DNA of 64,000 nt from Mycolicibacterium iranicum (GTDB taxonomy: Bacteria > Actinomycetota > Actinomycetes > Mycobacteriales > Mycobacteriaceae). The stretch spans positions 643,576 to 707,575 of the forward strand of contig NZ_JACHVU010000002.1 in the NCBI RefSeq assembly GCF_014190915.1, read 5' to 3'. Position 1 is the first letter of the stretch. Every line of letters starts with the position of its first letter. The notes below the pieces were generated by a model. The model had not been told where the DNA came from, did no database searches, and worked only from the letters and a program-made list of their open reading frames with translations. Shown piece by piece: positions 36,338-44,975 of the stretch. The position numbers and the translations under genes are program-made.

Positions 36338-38221
36338 ATGCGGGCAGGGCAGGGGGCTGTCGTCGTCGGGGTCGACATCGGCAACTCGACGACGGAGGCC
36401 AGCGTCGCGCGTGTCGGCGACGACGGCACGGTCGACTACATCGGCGTCGCACTGACCTACACCACCGGCGTCAAGGGCACCGTCAAGAACGTCGACGGGG
36501 TGCTCAAGGCGGTGACGTGGGCCGCCCACGACGCCGGGGTGACGCTCGGTGGCCTCGATGTGGTGCTGCTGAACGAGGCCACGCCGGTCATCAGCGGTCT
36601 GGCGATGGAGACGATCACCGAGACCATCATCACCGAGTCGACGATGATCGGACACGACCCGCGCACCCCCGGCGGACGCGGTCTCGGTGTCGGCGTCATC
36701 GTGGAGTTCGCCGAGCTTTCGGAGACCACGGGGGGTGAGCCCGTGATCGCGTTGGTGCCCAGGGGAATCGACTTCGAGGTCGCCGCCGCCGGGATCGAAG
36801 AGGCCGTGGCGGCGGGCGTCGAGGTCGTCGCGGCGATCCTGGGCAACGACGACGCCGTTCTGGTGGCCAACCGGTTGAGCAGACGGATCCCGATCATCGA
36901 CGAGGTGTCGCGTGTCGACGCCGTCCCCGTCGGGATGCTTGCCGCCGTGGAGGTGGCCGCACCCGGGCAGTCCATCCGCACGCTGTCCAACGCCTACGGT
37001 CTGGCCACGATCTTCGGCCTGGACGCCGATCAGACCCGGGTGGTGTCTCCGGTGGCGCGGGCGCTGACCGGCAACCGCTCGGCCGTCGTGGTGCGGACCC
37101 CCTCCGGCGATGTCGAGGACCGCGCCATCCCGGCCGGGTCGCTGGACCTCGTCGGCCCCCATCGGGTTGCCTCGATCGATGTTTCGCGAGGTGCGGCCGA
37201 CATCATGGCCGAGGTGGAACGCGTCGGACCGCTCACCGACGTGGCCGGGGAGTCCGGCACGAACGCCGGCGGCATGATCGCCAACGTCCGGCAGAGCATG
37301 GCCGACCTGTCCCGACACGATCTCGGTGATGTCAAGATCACCGACCTGCTCGCGATCGACACGCTGGTACCGCAGGAGGTGCGCGGTGGCGTGGCCGGAG
37401 AGGTCGCCCTGGAGAACGCCGTCGCCCTCGCGGCGATGGTGCGCACGAGGGAGAGCGGCATGCAGGCGGTCGCCGATGCGATCGCCGAGCGGCTCAGGAG
37501 CGGCGGCGCGGAGCGGGTCAGCGCACTCGTCGGCGGTGTCGAGGCCGAGATGGCGGTGCGCGGCGCGCTGACGACACCGGGCACCGACCGTCCGCTCGTC
37601 GTCCTGGACATGGGCGGCGGGTCCACCGACGCGGCGGTGATCGGGCGTGACGGCGTGATCGACGCGGTGCACCTGGCCGGGGCGGGCGATCTGGTGACCA
37701 AGCTCATCGACACCGAACTCGGGCTGGACAACCTGGAACTCGCCGAGGAGATCAAGCGCTGCCCGCTGGGCAAGGCGGAGAGCTTCTTCCACATCCGCCT
37801 GGAGAACGGCACCGCGCAGTTCTTCGACAAGCCGTTGCCCGCCACCGCGTTCGCCCGCGTGGTGACCCTGAGCCACCACGGCACCGATTCCGGGCCCGCG
37901 ATGAACCCGATCCCGACCCGGCACTCGCTCGACCGGATTCGCGAGGTTCGCCGCACCGCCAAACAGCGGGTGTTCGTCGTCAACGCGCTGCGCGCCCTGC
38001 GTCGCATCGCGCCGGCGGCCGATCTGCGCCGGATCGGGTTCGTGGTGCTGCTCGGCGGGTGCGCCCTGGATTTCGAGATCCCCGAGCTCATCGCCGACGC
38101 CGTGGCGCCCTACGGGATCGTCTGCGGTACCGGCAACGTGCGCGGCACCGAGGGTCCGCGCAACGCCGTGGCCTCCGGCCTCGTCCAGGCCTACGCCACC
38201 GACGGTGCCCGCCGTGCTTGA
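36338..38221 (+). CDS. ddrA: Diol dehydratase reactivase, large subunit (ATPase)
   Basis: 627 residues with the Hsp70/actin-like fold of DdrA/PduG: VVVGVDIGNSTTEASVARVG (phosphate 1), LVVLDMGGGSTDAAVIG (phosphate 2, about residue 410) and VVLLGGCALDFEIPELIADA (adenosine loop). It swaps damaged cobalamin out of inactivated dehydratase at the expense of ATP, together with DdrB. ATG 36338 follows the pduD stop by 5 bases. No strong ribosome site is seen, so coupling to pduD is likely. The 3' end overlaps ddrB by 17 bases. Length is close to the family's 610. Confidence 0.94.
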   Translation: MRAGQGAVVVGVDIGNSTTEASVARVGDDGTVDYIGVALTYTTGVKGTVKNVDGVLKAVTWAAHDAGVTLGGLDVVLLNEATPVISGLAMETITETIITESTMIGHDPRTPGGRGLGVGVIVEFAELSETTGGEPVIALVPRGIDFEVAAAGIEEAVAAGVEVVAAILGNDDAVLVANRLSRRIPIIDEVSRVDAVPVGMLAAVEVAAPGQSIRTLSNAYGLATIFGLDADQTRVVSPVARALTGNRSAVVVRTPSGDVEDRAIPAGSLDLVGPHRVASIDVSRGAADIMAEVERVGPLTDVAGESGTNAGGMIANVRQSMADLSRHDLGDVKITDLLAIDTLVPQEVRGGVAGEVALENAVALAAMVRTRESGMQAVADAIAERLRSGGAERVSALVGGVEAEMAVRGALTTPGTDRPLVVLDMGGGSTDAAVIGRDGVIDAVHLAGAGDLVTKLIDTELGLDNLELAEEIKRCPLGKAESFFHIRLENGTAQFFDKPLPATAFARVVTLSHHGTDSGPAMNPIPTRHSLDRIREVRRTAKQRVFVVNALRALRRIAPAADLRRIGFVVLLGGCALDFEIPELIADAVAPYGIVCGTGNVRGTEGPRNAVASGLVQAYATDGARRA

Positions 38222-38564
38222 GGGCGGGCAGCCGGAGCCACCCGCGATCCAGGTGATGAGCTCGGTGGCCGGCGACCTCGAACGCGAGGTCCTCGCCGGC
38301 ATCGAGGAGGAAGGTGTGCCGTACGTCGTCGCCCGCCCACGGGAGACCGGCGGTGCCGACGCGCTGGCCCTCGAAGCGGCGCGCCGGTCCTCGCTCGACG
38401 TGGGCGTCGGCATCGACGCCGCGGGGCGGGTCAGTGTCGCCCACGGGTTGCTGCCCGAGCCGGTGGGTGGGTTGGCGTCCGAGGGGGCCGCGACATCGGT
38501 GTTCGCGCGCACGGCCGGGCACAACGCGGCACGGATCGTCATCGGCATCCCGCTGCGGATCTGA
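38205..38564 (+). CDS. ddrB: Diol dehydratase reactivase, small subunit
   Basis: 119 residues (PAIQVMSSVAGDLEREVLAG, IEEEGVPYVVARPRETGGAD, DVGVGIDAAGRVSVAHGLLP). The fold is related to the medium subunit of the dehydratase, which lets it displace that subunit during cobalamin exchange. The start ATG lies within the end of ddrA, in another frame. It is the last enzyme gene of the pduE-pduC-pduD-ddrA-ddrB operon; the second GAF regulator begins 32 bases downstream. Confidence 0.92.
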   Translation: MPAVLEGGQPEPPAIQVMSSVAGDLEREVLAGIEEEGVPYVVARPRETGGADALALEAARRSSLDVGVGIDAAGRVSVAHGLLPEPVGGLASEGAATSVFARTAGHNAARIVIGIPLRI

Positions 38565-38596
38565 GCGGATCGATTACCGTCTGTGGTGAGTAGGCG

Positions 38597-39805
38597 TTGC
38601 GGAAGGAGTCACCGCTGCTTCACCAGTTCTTCGATGACGGTTCGCGCAGCCGCGTGCCGCAGAAGCACGTCCGGGCGCTGCATGAACTCGTGGTCGCGGG
38701 CGAGGTGGACCCGGCCGAGCTGGTCAACATGCCGCTGCCGGACGTGATCGCCGAGAGTTGGCGGCGCAGCCTCGGCCGGGGTGTCGACCCCGACCGGCAG
38801 GGACCGCGCTCGGCGACCGACACGGTGCTGGAGAGTTTGCGCCGGGACAACCCGCTGACCCTCGCGATGCCGATGATCCGGCGGCTGCTCGTCGACCACG
38901 CCGTCGATTCCGGGTGCATGGTGGCGGTCACCGACGTTCGTGGCACGCTGCTGTTCGTCGAGGGGGACCGCCGTGCCCGCCGCAAGGGCGAGGCCATGAA
39001 CTTCCTTCCCGGCGCGGACTGGAGCGAGCGCAGCACCGGCACCAACGCCCCCGGCACCGCGCTGGTCCTCGGGCGCGAGGTGCAGATCCGGGGGTGGGAG
39101 CACTTCTCCCGGGTGGCGCAGCCGTGGAGTTGCACCGCCGTCCCGGTACACGACCCGACGACGGGGGTCGTCCTGGGCGCGATCGACCTGACCGGACATT
39201 CGTCCGCCGCGACGCCGCAGACCTTGGCGCTCGTCCGGGCCACCGCGCTGGCGGTGGGCAAGTACCTCGCGGTCCAGCGGCTGACCGACAGGACGGCCGA
39301 ACCGCCGGCGGTGCCCGCGGGTGCCCGGCTGACGGTGCTGGGTGGCGAGCGTGCGACCTGGTCGGCGCGCGACGAGACCGGCGCGCCGCGCACGACCACC
39401 CTGGCGCCGCGGCACGCCGACATCCTCGTCCTGCTCACGCGGCACCCGGAGGGACTCAGTGCCGACCACCTCGCGGTCCTGCTGGACAGCGACGATCTGG
39501 ACGTGGTGTCGGTGCGGGCGGAGATGTCACGGCTGCGGCGCGCGATCGGCGCGCAGTTCCTCGGGTCCAAGCCGTACCGCCTCCTCGACACCGTGACCAC
39601 CGACCTGGACGACGTGCTGGCGGCGGTGGCGGACGGCGATGTGAAGGTCGCGCTCGATCGCTACCCGGGCCCGCTGCTGCCGAACTCCACAGCGCCGGGG
39701 GTGACCCGGCTGCGTGTCGAATCGACCTCGACCGTGCACGCCGCGGTGGCCGCCTCGGGCGACCCCGGGTTGCTGGCCCGGTGGGCGCAGTTGTCCGCGT
39801 TTTGA
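38597..39805 (+). CDS. GAF-domain transcriptional regulator (paralogue 2)
   Basis: 402 residues if TTG 38597 is used. Domain order is as in paralogue 1: IAESWRRSLGRGVDPDRQG, GAF with LPGADWSERSTGTNAPGTAL, and winged helix with RHADILVLLTRHPEGLSADH. The start is unclear. GGAAGGAG (38601-38608) lies inside the reading frame after the TTG and is 6 bases before an in-frame CTG (38615), which would give LHQFFDDGS as N-terminus; GTG 38654 is a further option. It follows ddrB closely and is probably in the same transcript, which suggests feedback on the operon. It lacks the AAA+ domain of AcoR-type activators. Confidence 0.8.
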   Translation: MRKESPLLHQFFDDGSRSRVPQKHVRALHELVVAGEVDPAELVNMPLPDVIAESWRRSLGRGVDPDRQGPRSATDTVLESLRRDNPLTLAMPMIRRLLVDHAVDSGCMVAVTDVRGTLLFVEGDRRARRKGEAMNFLPGADWSERSTGTNAPGTALVLGREVQIRGWEHFSRVAQPWSCTAVPVHDPTTGVVLGAIDLTGHSSAATPQTLALVRATALAVGKYLAVQRLTDRTAEPPAVPAGARLTVLGGERATWSARDETGAPRTTTLAPRHADILVLLTRHPEGLSADHLAVLLDSDDLDVVSVRAEMSRLRRAIGAQFLGSKPYRLLDTVTTDLDDVLAAVADGDVKVALDRYPGPLLPNSTAPGVTRLRVESTSTVHAAVAASGDPGLLARWAQLSAF

Positions 39806-39975
39806 CCTGCGCGGATGTGCCCGGGTAGGCTGCCTCGTTGGCGTGCGCTGGCGTGCCGGAACCTCGGGTCCCCGCCGGTCGCCGAGGCAGAAGTTTCAGC
39901 GCAGGCCAGACCGGCACCCGGGCCACCCGGGATCCCACATCGAGGTCCAGACCTCCAGAGAAGGTAGGTAGCGCT

Positions 39976-40419
39976 GTGTCTACGTACACGCCGAAGGCGG
40001 GTGACACCACGCGTTCGTGGTACGTCATCGACGCCACCGACGTTGTGCTCGGCCGGCTCGCCGTCGAGGCAGCGAAGCTGCTGCGCGGCAAGCACAAGCC
40101 GACGTTCACACCCAACGTCGACGGCGGTGACTTCGTCATCGTCATCAATGCCGAGAAGATCGCCCTCAGCGGCGACAAGCTCACCAAGAAGTTCGCCTAC
40201 CGCCACTCGGGGTACCCCGGCGGCCTGCGTAGGCGTTCGATGGGTGAGCTCCTGGGCAAGCACCCGACCCGCGTCGTCGAGAACGCGATCGTCGGCATGC
40301 TCCCGCACACCAAGCTGTCGCGCCAGGTCCAGAAGAAGCTGAAGGTCTATGCGGGCCCCGATCATCCGCATGCCGCGCAGCAGCCGATTCCGTTCGAGAT
40401 CAAGCAGGTGGCCCAGTGA
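39976..40419 (+). CDS. rplM: 50S ribosomal protein L13
   Basis: 147 residues, same length as in M. tuberculosis, starting [20 protein letters not shown] from GTG 39976 with AGAAGGTAGG just upstream. Conserved blocks [20 protein letters not shown] and [20 protein letters not shown] are intact. L13 is an early assembly protein of the 50S subunit. The 170-bp region before it (39806-39975) holds the promoter, in which I see no convincing hexamers. It overlaps rpsI by 4 bases (GTGA). Confidence 0.97.
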   Translation: MSTYTPKAGDTTRSWYVIDATDVVLGRLAVEAAKLLRGKHKPTFTPNVDGGDFVIVINAEKIALSGDKLTKKFAYRHSGYPGGLRRRSMGELLGKHPTRVVENAIVGMLPHTKLSRQVQKKLKVYAGPDHPHAAQQPIPFEIKQVAQ

Positions 40420-40934
40420 CCGAAACCGATTTCACCGAAACCCCGGAGGCCGGGGCCGAGGTCGTCGAGACCGCCGAGTCGGCCGACGCCCAGGATGCCG
40501 GGACCTACGGCGAGGCCGAGGCCGCCCCGCGCGAGCCGGTCTTCATCGACCGTCCCATCCAGACCGTCGGCCGCCGCAAGGAAGCCGTCGTCCGCGTCCG
40601 CCTCGTGCCGGGCACCGGTCAGTTCAACCTGGACGGCCGCACGCTGGAGAACTACTTCCCGAACAAGGTGCACCAGCAGCTCATCAAGGCCCCGCTGGTG
40701 ACCGTCGATCGGCTCGAGCAGTTCGACATCTTCGCCCACCTCGACGGTGGCGGACCCTCGGGTCAGGCCGGCGCGCTGCGCCTGGCCATCGCCCGCGCGT
40801 TGATCCTGGTGCAGCCGGAGGACCGGCCCGCACTCAAGCGCGCCGGGTTCCTCACGCGTGACCCGCGCGCCATCGAGCGCAAGAAGTACGGCCTGAAGAA
40901 GGCGCGCAAGGCGCCTCAGTACAGCAAGCGCTGA
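40416..40934 (+). CDS. rpsI: 30S ribosomal protein S9 with acidic N-terminal extension
   Basis: 172 residues. The first 40 or so are Glu/Ala-rich ([20 protein letters not shown]), a mycobacterial feature; the S9 core begins at [20 protein letters not shown] and ends in the basic [12 protein letters not shown] tail that reaches the P-site tRNA. Its start overlaps the rplM stop. A hairpin 16 bases after the stop closes the operon. Confidence 0.97.
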   Translation: MTETDFTETPEAGAEVVETAESADAQDAGTYGEAEAAPREPVFIDRPIQTVGRRKEAVVRVRLVPGTGQFNLDGRTLENYFPNKVHQQLIKAPLVTVDRLEQFDIFAHLDGGGPSGQAGALRLAIARALILVQPEDRPALKRAGFLTRDPRAIERKKYGLKKARKAPQYSKR

Positions 40935-40950
40935 TCTCAGCACGGCACGG

Positions 40951-40984
40951 CGCCCGGTCTGCTCGCATCGCGAGCGGCCGGGCG
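40951..40984 (+). terminator. Hairpin terminator after rpsI
   Basis: CGCCCGG and GCTCGC (40951-40957, 40961-40966) pair with GCGAGC and CCGGGCG (40970-40975, 40978-40984) across a small internal loop, with apical loop ATC and downstream TCTGTCGTTT. It is placed directly after the two-gene ribosomal operon. Confidence 0.65.
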
Positions 40985-41173
40985 TCTGTCGTTTCCGGGC
41001 TCGGCCCGCCTGTCGTCGCCACTGTGGCCCGTCACACACCGTGCTTTTCAGGAAAACCCGTCCGGCGTGTGCCCAGCGAAGACGGCTGAGGAGTTACTTA
41101 GTGACTTCTTCCTATCGGGCCTGCACGGCGACGGCGGAGTTGAAGTCGCCCCGCGGGGTGCGTGACGCTCGAT

Positions 41174-41228
41174 ACCGAAGCCAGGACGCCGAGCGCGTCG
41201 GCGGGAGGTTCCCGCCTCATGGCTTCGG
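41174..41228 (+). promoter_or_regulatory. Nested stem-loop in the 5' region of the small secreted protein
   Basis: The 314 bases between rpsI and the next gene hold the rpsI terminator, then this nested structure. An outer 9-bp stem CCGAAGCCA/TGGCTTCGG (41174-41182, 41220-41228) encloses an inner GGCGGGA/TCCCGCC hairpin (41200-41216). AAAGGAG follows at 41236. A -10-like TTACTT occurs near 41094. The structure could modulate translation; no known riboswitch class was recognised. Confidence 0.35.
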
Positions 41229-41248
41229 AAGAAGCAAAGGAGTGATTG

Positions 41249-41725
41249 ATGAGCTTCGTCAAGAACGCCGCAGCGGGTGCTGTCCTCGGTGGATCGCTGC
41301 TCTTCACCGCCGGACTCGGAATGGCGCAGGCCCAGCCTGCAGACGCTCCCGCTCCGGATGGTCTCGTGAATCTTTCCGTCGGCGACGTGACACTGCTGCA
41401 AGGCGTGACCGCCGACACCGTCGCGACCGCGGCGAGCGCACTGTGCGGCGCGGATCCGGCTGACGTGACCGCGCTGGCGACCCAGGTCGACGGCGACGGC
41501 ACCCAGCAGACGGTGTGCGCCGGCCTGCCCGGTGGTGACCTCGTGGTCCAGAACGCGTCGGTGAGCGCGCCTGCCCCCGCCGCGCCGGCGGCTGCCGACG
41601 AGGCCCCGGCCGCCGACACCGGCAGCGCCGAGGCCGAGACCGGCACCGGTGACGGACTGGGCGCCCCTGAGGGCACCGGTTCCGCGGACGGCGGCGAGGT
41701 GCCGCTGCCCAGCGACGAGGGCTGA
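41249..41725 (+). CDS. Small secreted Ala/Pro/Glu-rich protein, unknown function
   Basis: 158 residues. Signal peptide MSFVKNAAAGAVLGGSLLFT with cleavage near AQAQPA. A small folded region (about 35-105) contains two Cys (SALCGAD, TVCAGL) and is followed by an acidic, low-complexity tail of Ala/Pro/Glu/Gly. ATG 41249 was chosen for the AAAGGAG spacing of 6 bases; TTG 41246 is in frame but less likely. I do not recognise a family. It may be a cell-wall or secreted mycobacterial protein. A strong hairpin follows and separates it from glmM. Confidence 0.75.
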   Translation: MSFVKNAAAGAVLGGSLLFTAGLGMAQAQPADAPAPDGLVNLSVGDVTLLQGVTADTVATAASALCGADPADVTALATQVDGDGTQQTVCAGLPGGDLVVQNASVSAPAPAAPAAADEAPAADTGSAEAETGTGDGLGAPEGTGSADGGEVPLPSDEG

Positions 41726-41737
41726 CTCACGCCTCCT

Positions 41738-41774
41738 CACCGCCCGCACCCCACGCCGGGGGGCGGGCGGTGAG
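41738..41774 (+). terminator. Hairpin terminator between the secreted protein and glmM
   Basis: CTCACCGCCCGC (41738-41749) pairs perfectly with GCGGGCGGTGAG (41763-41774), 13-base loop, followed by CCGTTTCC. It lies 12 bases past the stop of the secreted protein gene. Confidence 0.7.
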
Positions 41775-41853
41775 CCGTTTCCGGCTCGACAAGGGCGATA
41801 ATGACGCGGGGCACAATTGGCTCGCGGGCCCTCACGTGTGAGAGGTTGTCACG

Positions 41854-43191
41854 ATGGCTCGACTGTTCGGCACCGACGGCGTGCGCGGAGTCGCCAATCA
41901 GGAACTGTCCCCCGAACTGGCGATGGCCCTGGGCGCCGCTGCGGCCCGCAGGCTCGCCAGACCCGGCGGGGCGCGACGGCGGGTCGCCGTGGTGGGACGC
42001 GACCCTCGCGCCAGCGGCGAGATGCTGGAAGCAGCCGTGATCGCGGGGATCGCCAGCGAGGGCTTCGACACCCTGCGCGTCGGGATCCTGCCGACCCCGG
42101 CCGTCGCCTATCTGACCGCGGCCTACGACGCCGACTTCGGCGTGATGATCTCGGCCTCCCACAACCCGATGCCCGACAACGGCATCAAGATCTTCGGCCC
42201 CGGCGGGCACAAGCTCGACGACGACACCGAGGACCGCATCGAGGAACTGGTGCACCAGGGTCCCGGTGCCCGTCCGACCGGCGCCGGCATCGGCCGCGTC
42301 GTGGACGCCGAGGACGCGCTGGACCGCTACCTGCGGCACGTCGGCAAGGCCGCGTCCACGCGGCTCGACGCGCTGACCGTCGTCGTGGACTGTGCCCACG
42401 GGGCCGCCTCGGTAGCGGGTCCGCTCGCGTATCGGGCAGCGGGGGCTAACGTCATCCCGATCCATGCCGAACCCGACGGCCTGAACATCAACGACGGCTG
42501 CGGCTCCACGCACATGGAATCGCTGCGCGCCGCCGTCGTCTCCTACGGCGCCGATCTGGGTCTGGCCCACGACGGCGACGCCGACCGGTGCCTGGCCGTC
42601 GACGGGCACGGCCGCGTCATCGACGGCGACGCGATCATGGTCGTGCTCGCGCTGGCGATGCAGGAGTCCGGCGAGTTGGCCGCCGACACACTCGTGGCCA
42701 CGGTGATGAGCAACATGGGTCTGCACCTGGCGATGCGGGCGTCCGGCATCGACGTGCGCACCACCGGCGTCGGCGACCGGTACGTCCTGGAGGAACTGCG
42801 GCAGGGCAACTTCTCGCTCGGCGGCGAACAGTCCGGGCACATCGTCCTCCCGAACTTCGGGACCACGGGCGACGGCATCGTCACGGGGCTGCGTCTGATG
42901 GCGCGCATGGCCCAGACGGGCCGCAGCCTGGCCGCCCTCGCGCAGCCGATGCAGACCCTGCCCCAGGTGCTCATCAACGTCGAGGTCGCGGACAAGTCGA
43001 CGGTGGCCGATGCGCCGTCGGTGCGTGACGCGGTGGCCCAGGTCGAGGAAGAGCTGGGTGACACCGGGCGAATCCTGTTGCGCCCCTCCGGAACCGAACA
43101 GGTCGTCCGCGTCATGGTGGAGGCCGCCGACGAGGACACCGCGCGGCAGATGGCGGTGCGGGTCGCGGAGTCGGTCAGCGCCGAGAGCTGA
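41854..43191 (+). CDS. glmM: Phosphoglucosamine mutase
   Basis: 445 residues, standard length. The catalytic serine loop is [20 protein letters not shown], the metal loop [11 protein letters not shown], the sugar-binding loop [11 protein letters not shown] and the phosphate-binding loop [16 protein letters not shown]. It converts glucosamine-6-phosphate to glucosamine-1-phosphate for UDP-GlcNAc and peptidoglycan, after GlmS, which is also in the window (52438). The ATG gives the conserved [20 protein letters not shown]. In M. tuberculosis rplM-rpsI-glmM are similarly adjacent. Confidence 0.96.
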   Translation: MARLFGTDGVRGVANQELSPELAMALGAAAARRLARPGGARRRVAVVGRDPRASGEMLEAAVIAGIASEGFDTLRVGILPTPAVAYLTAAYDADFGVMISASHNPMPDNGIKIFGPGGHKLDDDTEDRIEELVHQGPGARPTGAGIGRVVDAEDALDRYLRHVGKAASTRLDALTVVVDCAHGAASVAGPLAYRAAGANVIPIHAEPDGLNINDGCGSTHMESLRAAVVSYGADLGLAHDGDADRCLAVDGHGRVIDGDAIMVVLALAMQESGELAADTLVATVMSNMGLHLAMRASGIDVRTTGVGDRYVLEELRQGNFSLGGEQSGHIVLPNFGTTGDGIVTGLRLMARMAQTGRSLAALAQPMQTLPQVLINVEVADKSTVADAPSVRDAVAQVEEELGDTGRILLRPSGTEQVVRVMVEAADEDTARQMAVRVAESVSAES

Positions 43192-43198
43192 TCCGGCG

Positions 43199-43225
43199 GG
43201 AACCGCACGGCGCGCCGGTGCGTCC
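43199..43225 (+). promoter_or_regulatory. SigM-type ECF promoter of the Rv3440c-like gene
   Basis: GGAAC (43199-43203), 17 bp, CGTCC (43221-43225), immediately after the glmM stop. The segment GCCGGTGCGTCCTAT is the same as before esxU. ATG 43234 falls 9 bases after the -10 box, at the expected transcription start, so leaderless translation is likely. Confidence 0.66.
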
Positions 43226-43233
43226 TATCTCAT

Positions 43234-43539
43234 ATGGGAACGCCAGGAGCGGCTCGTGTCGACACCGCTGCAGTGCGCGTGGTCGCGCAGAACTATGTGA
43301 CGGCGGGGTCCATTGTCGCCGACGCGGTACGAAACCAGTTGGCAGGCTTGGGCTTCGGGGCCGCATCGGCGGGCCGTGCCTACGCACGTCACGGTGACGC
43401 ACTGCGCGCGGCCCTGTCGGACCTGGCGGTGTCGCTTCGCGAATGGTCGCGTGCCTCCTCGGAGATCGCCATGGCGCTGACGGCGTCGGCCGACCGCTAT
43501 GCCGAGGCCGACGCCGACGCGGCGAGGCGGGTGGGATAG
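43234..43539 (+). CDS. Small ESX-associated helical protein, Rv3440c-like
   Basis: 101 residues, mostly helical, in the style of EspC/WXG-like type VII secretion proteins (VRVVAQNYVTAGSIVADAVR, SLREWSRASSEIAMALTASA DRYAE). It holds the same position as Rv3440c between glmM and the Rv3439c-type gene. It is expressed from a SigM-like promoter identical in its core to that of esxU. No signal peptide is present. Export by ESX-4 is plausible because of the shared promoter, but not shown. The next gene starts 6 bases downstream, so the two form an operon. Confidence 0.75.
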   Translation: MGTPGAARVDTAAVRVVAQNYVTAGSIVADAVRNQLAGLGFGAASAGRAYARHGDALRAALSDLAVSLREWSRASSEIAMALTASADRYAEADADAARRVG

Positions 43540-43545
43540 CCGCCC

Positions 43546-44964
43546 ATGCCGGAGAATTTTGATGTCGCAGACCGGCTTGCGCAGGGGCAGCCCGCAGTCG
43601 AGGTGCTGCAGACCTACGTGCATGCCTGCCGGCAGCTCGGCTACCACCACCCCGACCTGACATTGCACCCCGCCCAGCTGCTGGACTGGTACGGCACGGA
43701 GCAGGGTATGGATCTCGTGGCGCTGCAACGTGATTGCGACTCGCTGCAGAGTGCGGCACGCTCCACCCAGGAGGCTCTCGTCGTGCAGGAGCGCCAGGTG
43801 GCACAGCTCTCCGATGCGTGGAGTGGGGCAGGCGGTGAGGCCGCGCGTCTTTTCCTGACGCGGCACGGCGAGTCCTCGGCCGCTGTCGCGGCCGCCGTCC
43901 GCACCGCGGCAGAGGCGCTGGCAACGCTGCGCGAGAACCTGTGGCGGGCAGTGTCCACGAAGTCGGATGCCGTGGTCGACATCGAGGGCCGCACCGCCGC
44001 GTCCCGCACGGAGTGGACGGCCGCCGCCGCCGCCGTGACCACGGGCGCGGGTGACCGCGCCACGGCCAGTGAGACCGTCGACCGAGCCGTGAAACCGTTC
44101 GTGGAGAACGCGATCGGCGTGGACTGGCTGTCGGCGATGCGTCGGGCGGCGGCCGACGTGACGGCGTCCTATGAGCGGGCGGTCGCCGAGATGCGGGCCG
44201 AGCGGTCACCGGTCTTCGCCGTGCCCGGAGACCTCGGCCCTGCATGGACGCCGCCTGCCGGGCGGGACTGCGGCCCCGAATCCCGTGACGAATCCCGCGA
44301 CGAACCCCGCGGCGGGTCCGCGCCCTGCCCTGCGCCGGCCCCGCCTGCGGCCACGGCGCCGTCCGCGTGGGCCCCGCCACCCGCCCCGCCCGCACCCGTG
44401 TCGGTTGCACCGGCCGAAGCCCCGCCCCCACCCGCCCCGCCCGCACCCGCGCCGGTTGCACAGGCCGAAGCCCCGCTCCCGACCGCGCCCGCCGCCCCGC
44501 CGATGCCCGGAATGGGAGCGATGGGCGGGGCAATGCCCGATCTCGGGGGTGGGCTGTCGGGTCTCGGTCAGCAGTTCGCCGACACCCTCGGCGGGCTGCT
44601 CGGCGGTTCGGCACCGGAACTCCCCGCGCCACCGGAGCTCGAGGAACCGGTCGAGCTCGCAGAGCCCGAGCCCGAAGAGGAGCCCGGGCCCGAGGAAGAG
44701 GAGCCCGAGGCAGACGACCCGCCGGAGGAGGACGAGGCACCCGACGAGGAGCCCGCCGAGGAGGTCGTGCTCGCAGAGGAGACGCCGTGCGAACCCGCCG
44801 CCGACGCGCACGCCGCCCAGGCCGCACCGACGCCACCGCCGCCCCCACCGCCGGCCGAGCCGCTGCCGCCCGCAGAACCACCCGCCGAACCGGTGGCGGG
44901 GGAGCAGACCCCGTGCGAGATCGCGGCGGACGAAGTGCCGCAGGTCGGCGAGCCGCCGGAGTAG
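43546..44964 (+). CDS. Pro/Ala/Glu-rich ESX-associated protein, Rv3439c-like
   Basis: 472 residues. Residues about 1-220 are helical, with a WSGAGGEAARLFL turn (about 90) resembling the WXG motif of type VII substrates. Residues about 230-330 are Pro/Ala-rich with repeats of APAEAPPPPAPPAPAPV type; a Gly/Met-rich PGMGAMGGAMPDLGGG segment follows, then a strongly acidic stretch (EPEEEPGPEEEEPEAD) and a Pro-rich end with two ETPCE/QTPCE motifs. It is probably surface-exposed or exported. It follows the Rv3440c-like gene in the same operon, under the SigM-type promoter. The biochemical role is unknown. Confidence 0.72.
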   Translation: MPENFDVADRLAQGQPAVEVLQTYVHACRQLGYHHPDLTLHPAQLLDWYGTEQGMDLVALQRDCDSLQSAARSTQEALVVQERQVAQLSDAWSGAGGEAARLFLTRHGESSAAVAAAVRTAAEALATLRENLWRAVSTKSDAVVDIEGRTAASRTEWTAAAAAVTTGAGDRATASETVDRAVKPFVENAIGVDWLSAMRRAAADVTASYERAVAEMRAERSPVFAVPGDLGPAWTPPAGRDCGPESRDESRDEPRGGSAPCPAPAPPAATAPSAWAPPPAPPAPVSVAPAEAPPPPAPPAPAPVAQAEAPLPTAPAAPPMPGMGAMGGAMPDLGGGLSGLGQQFADTLGGLLGGSAPELPAPPELEEPVELAEPEPEEEPGPEEEEPEADDPPEEDEAPDEEPAEEVVLAEETPCEPAADAHAAQAAPTPPPPPPPAEPLPPAEPPAEPVAGEQTPCEIAADEVPQVGEPPE

Positions 44965-44975
44965 CGTGACGCGGC

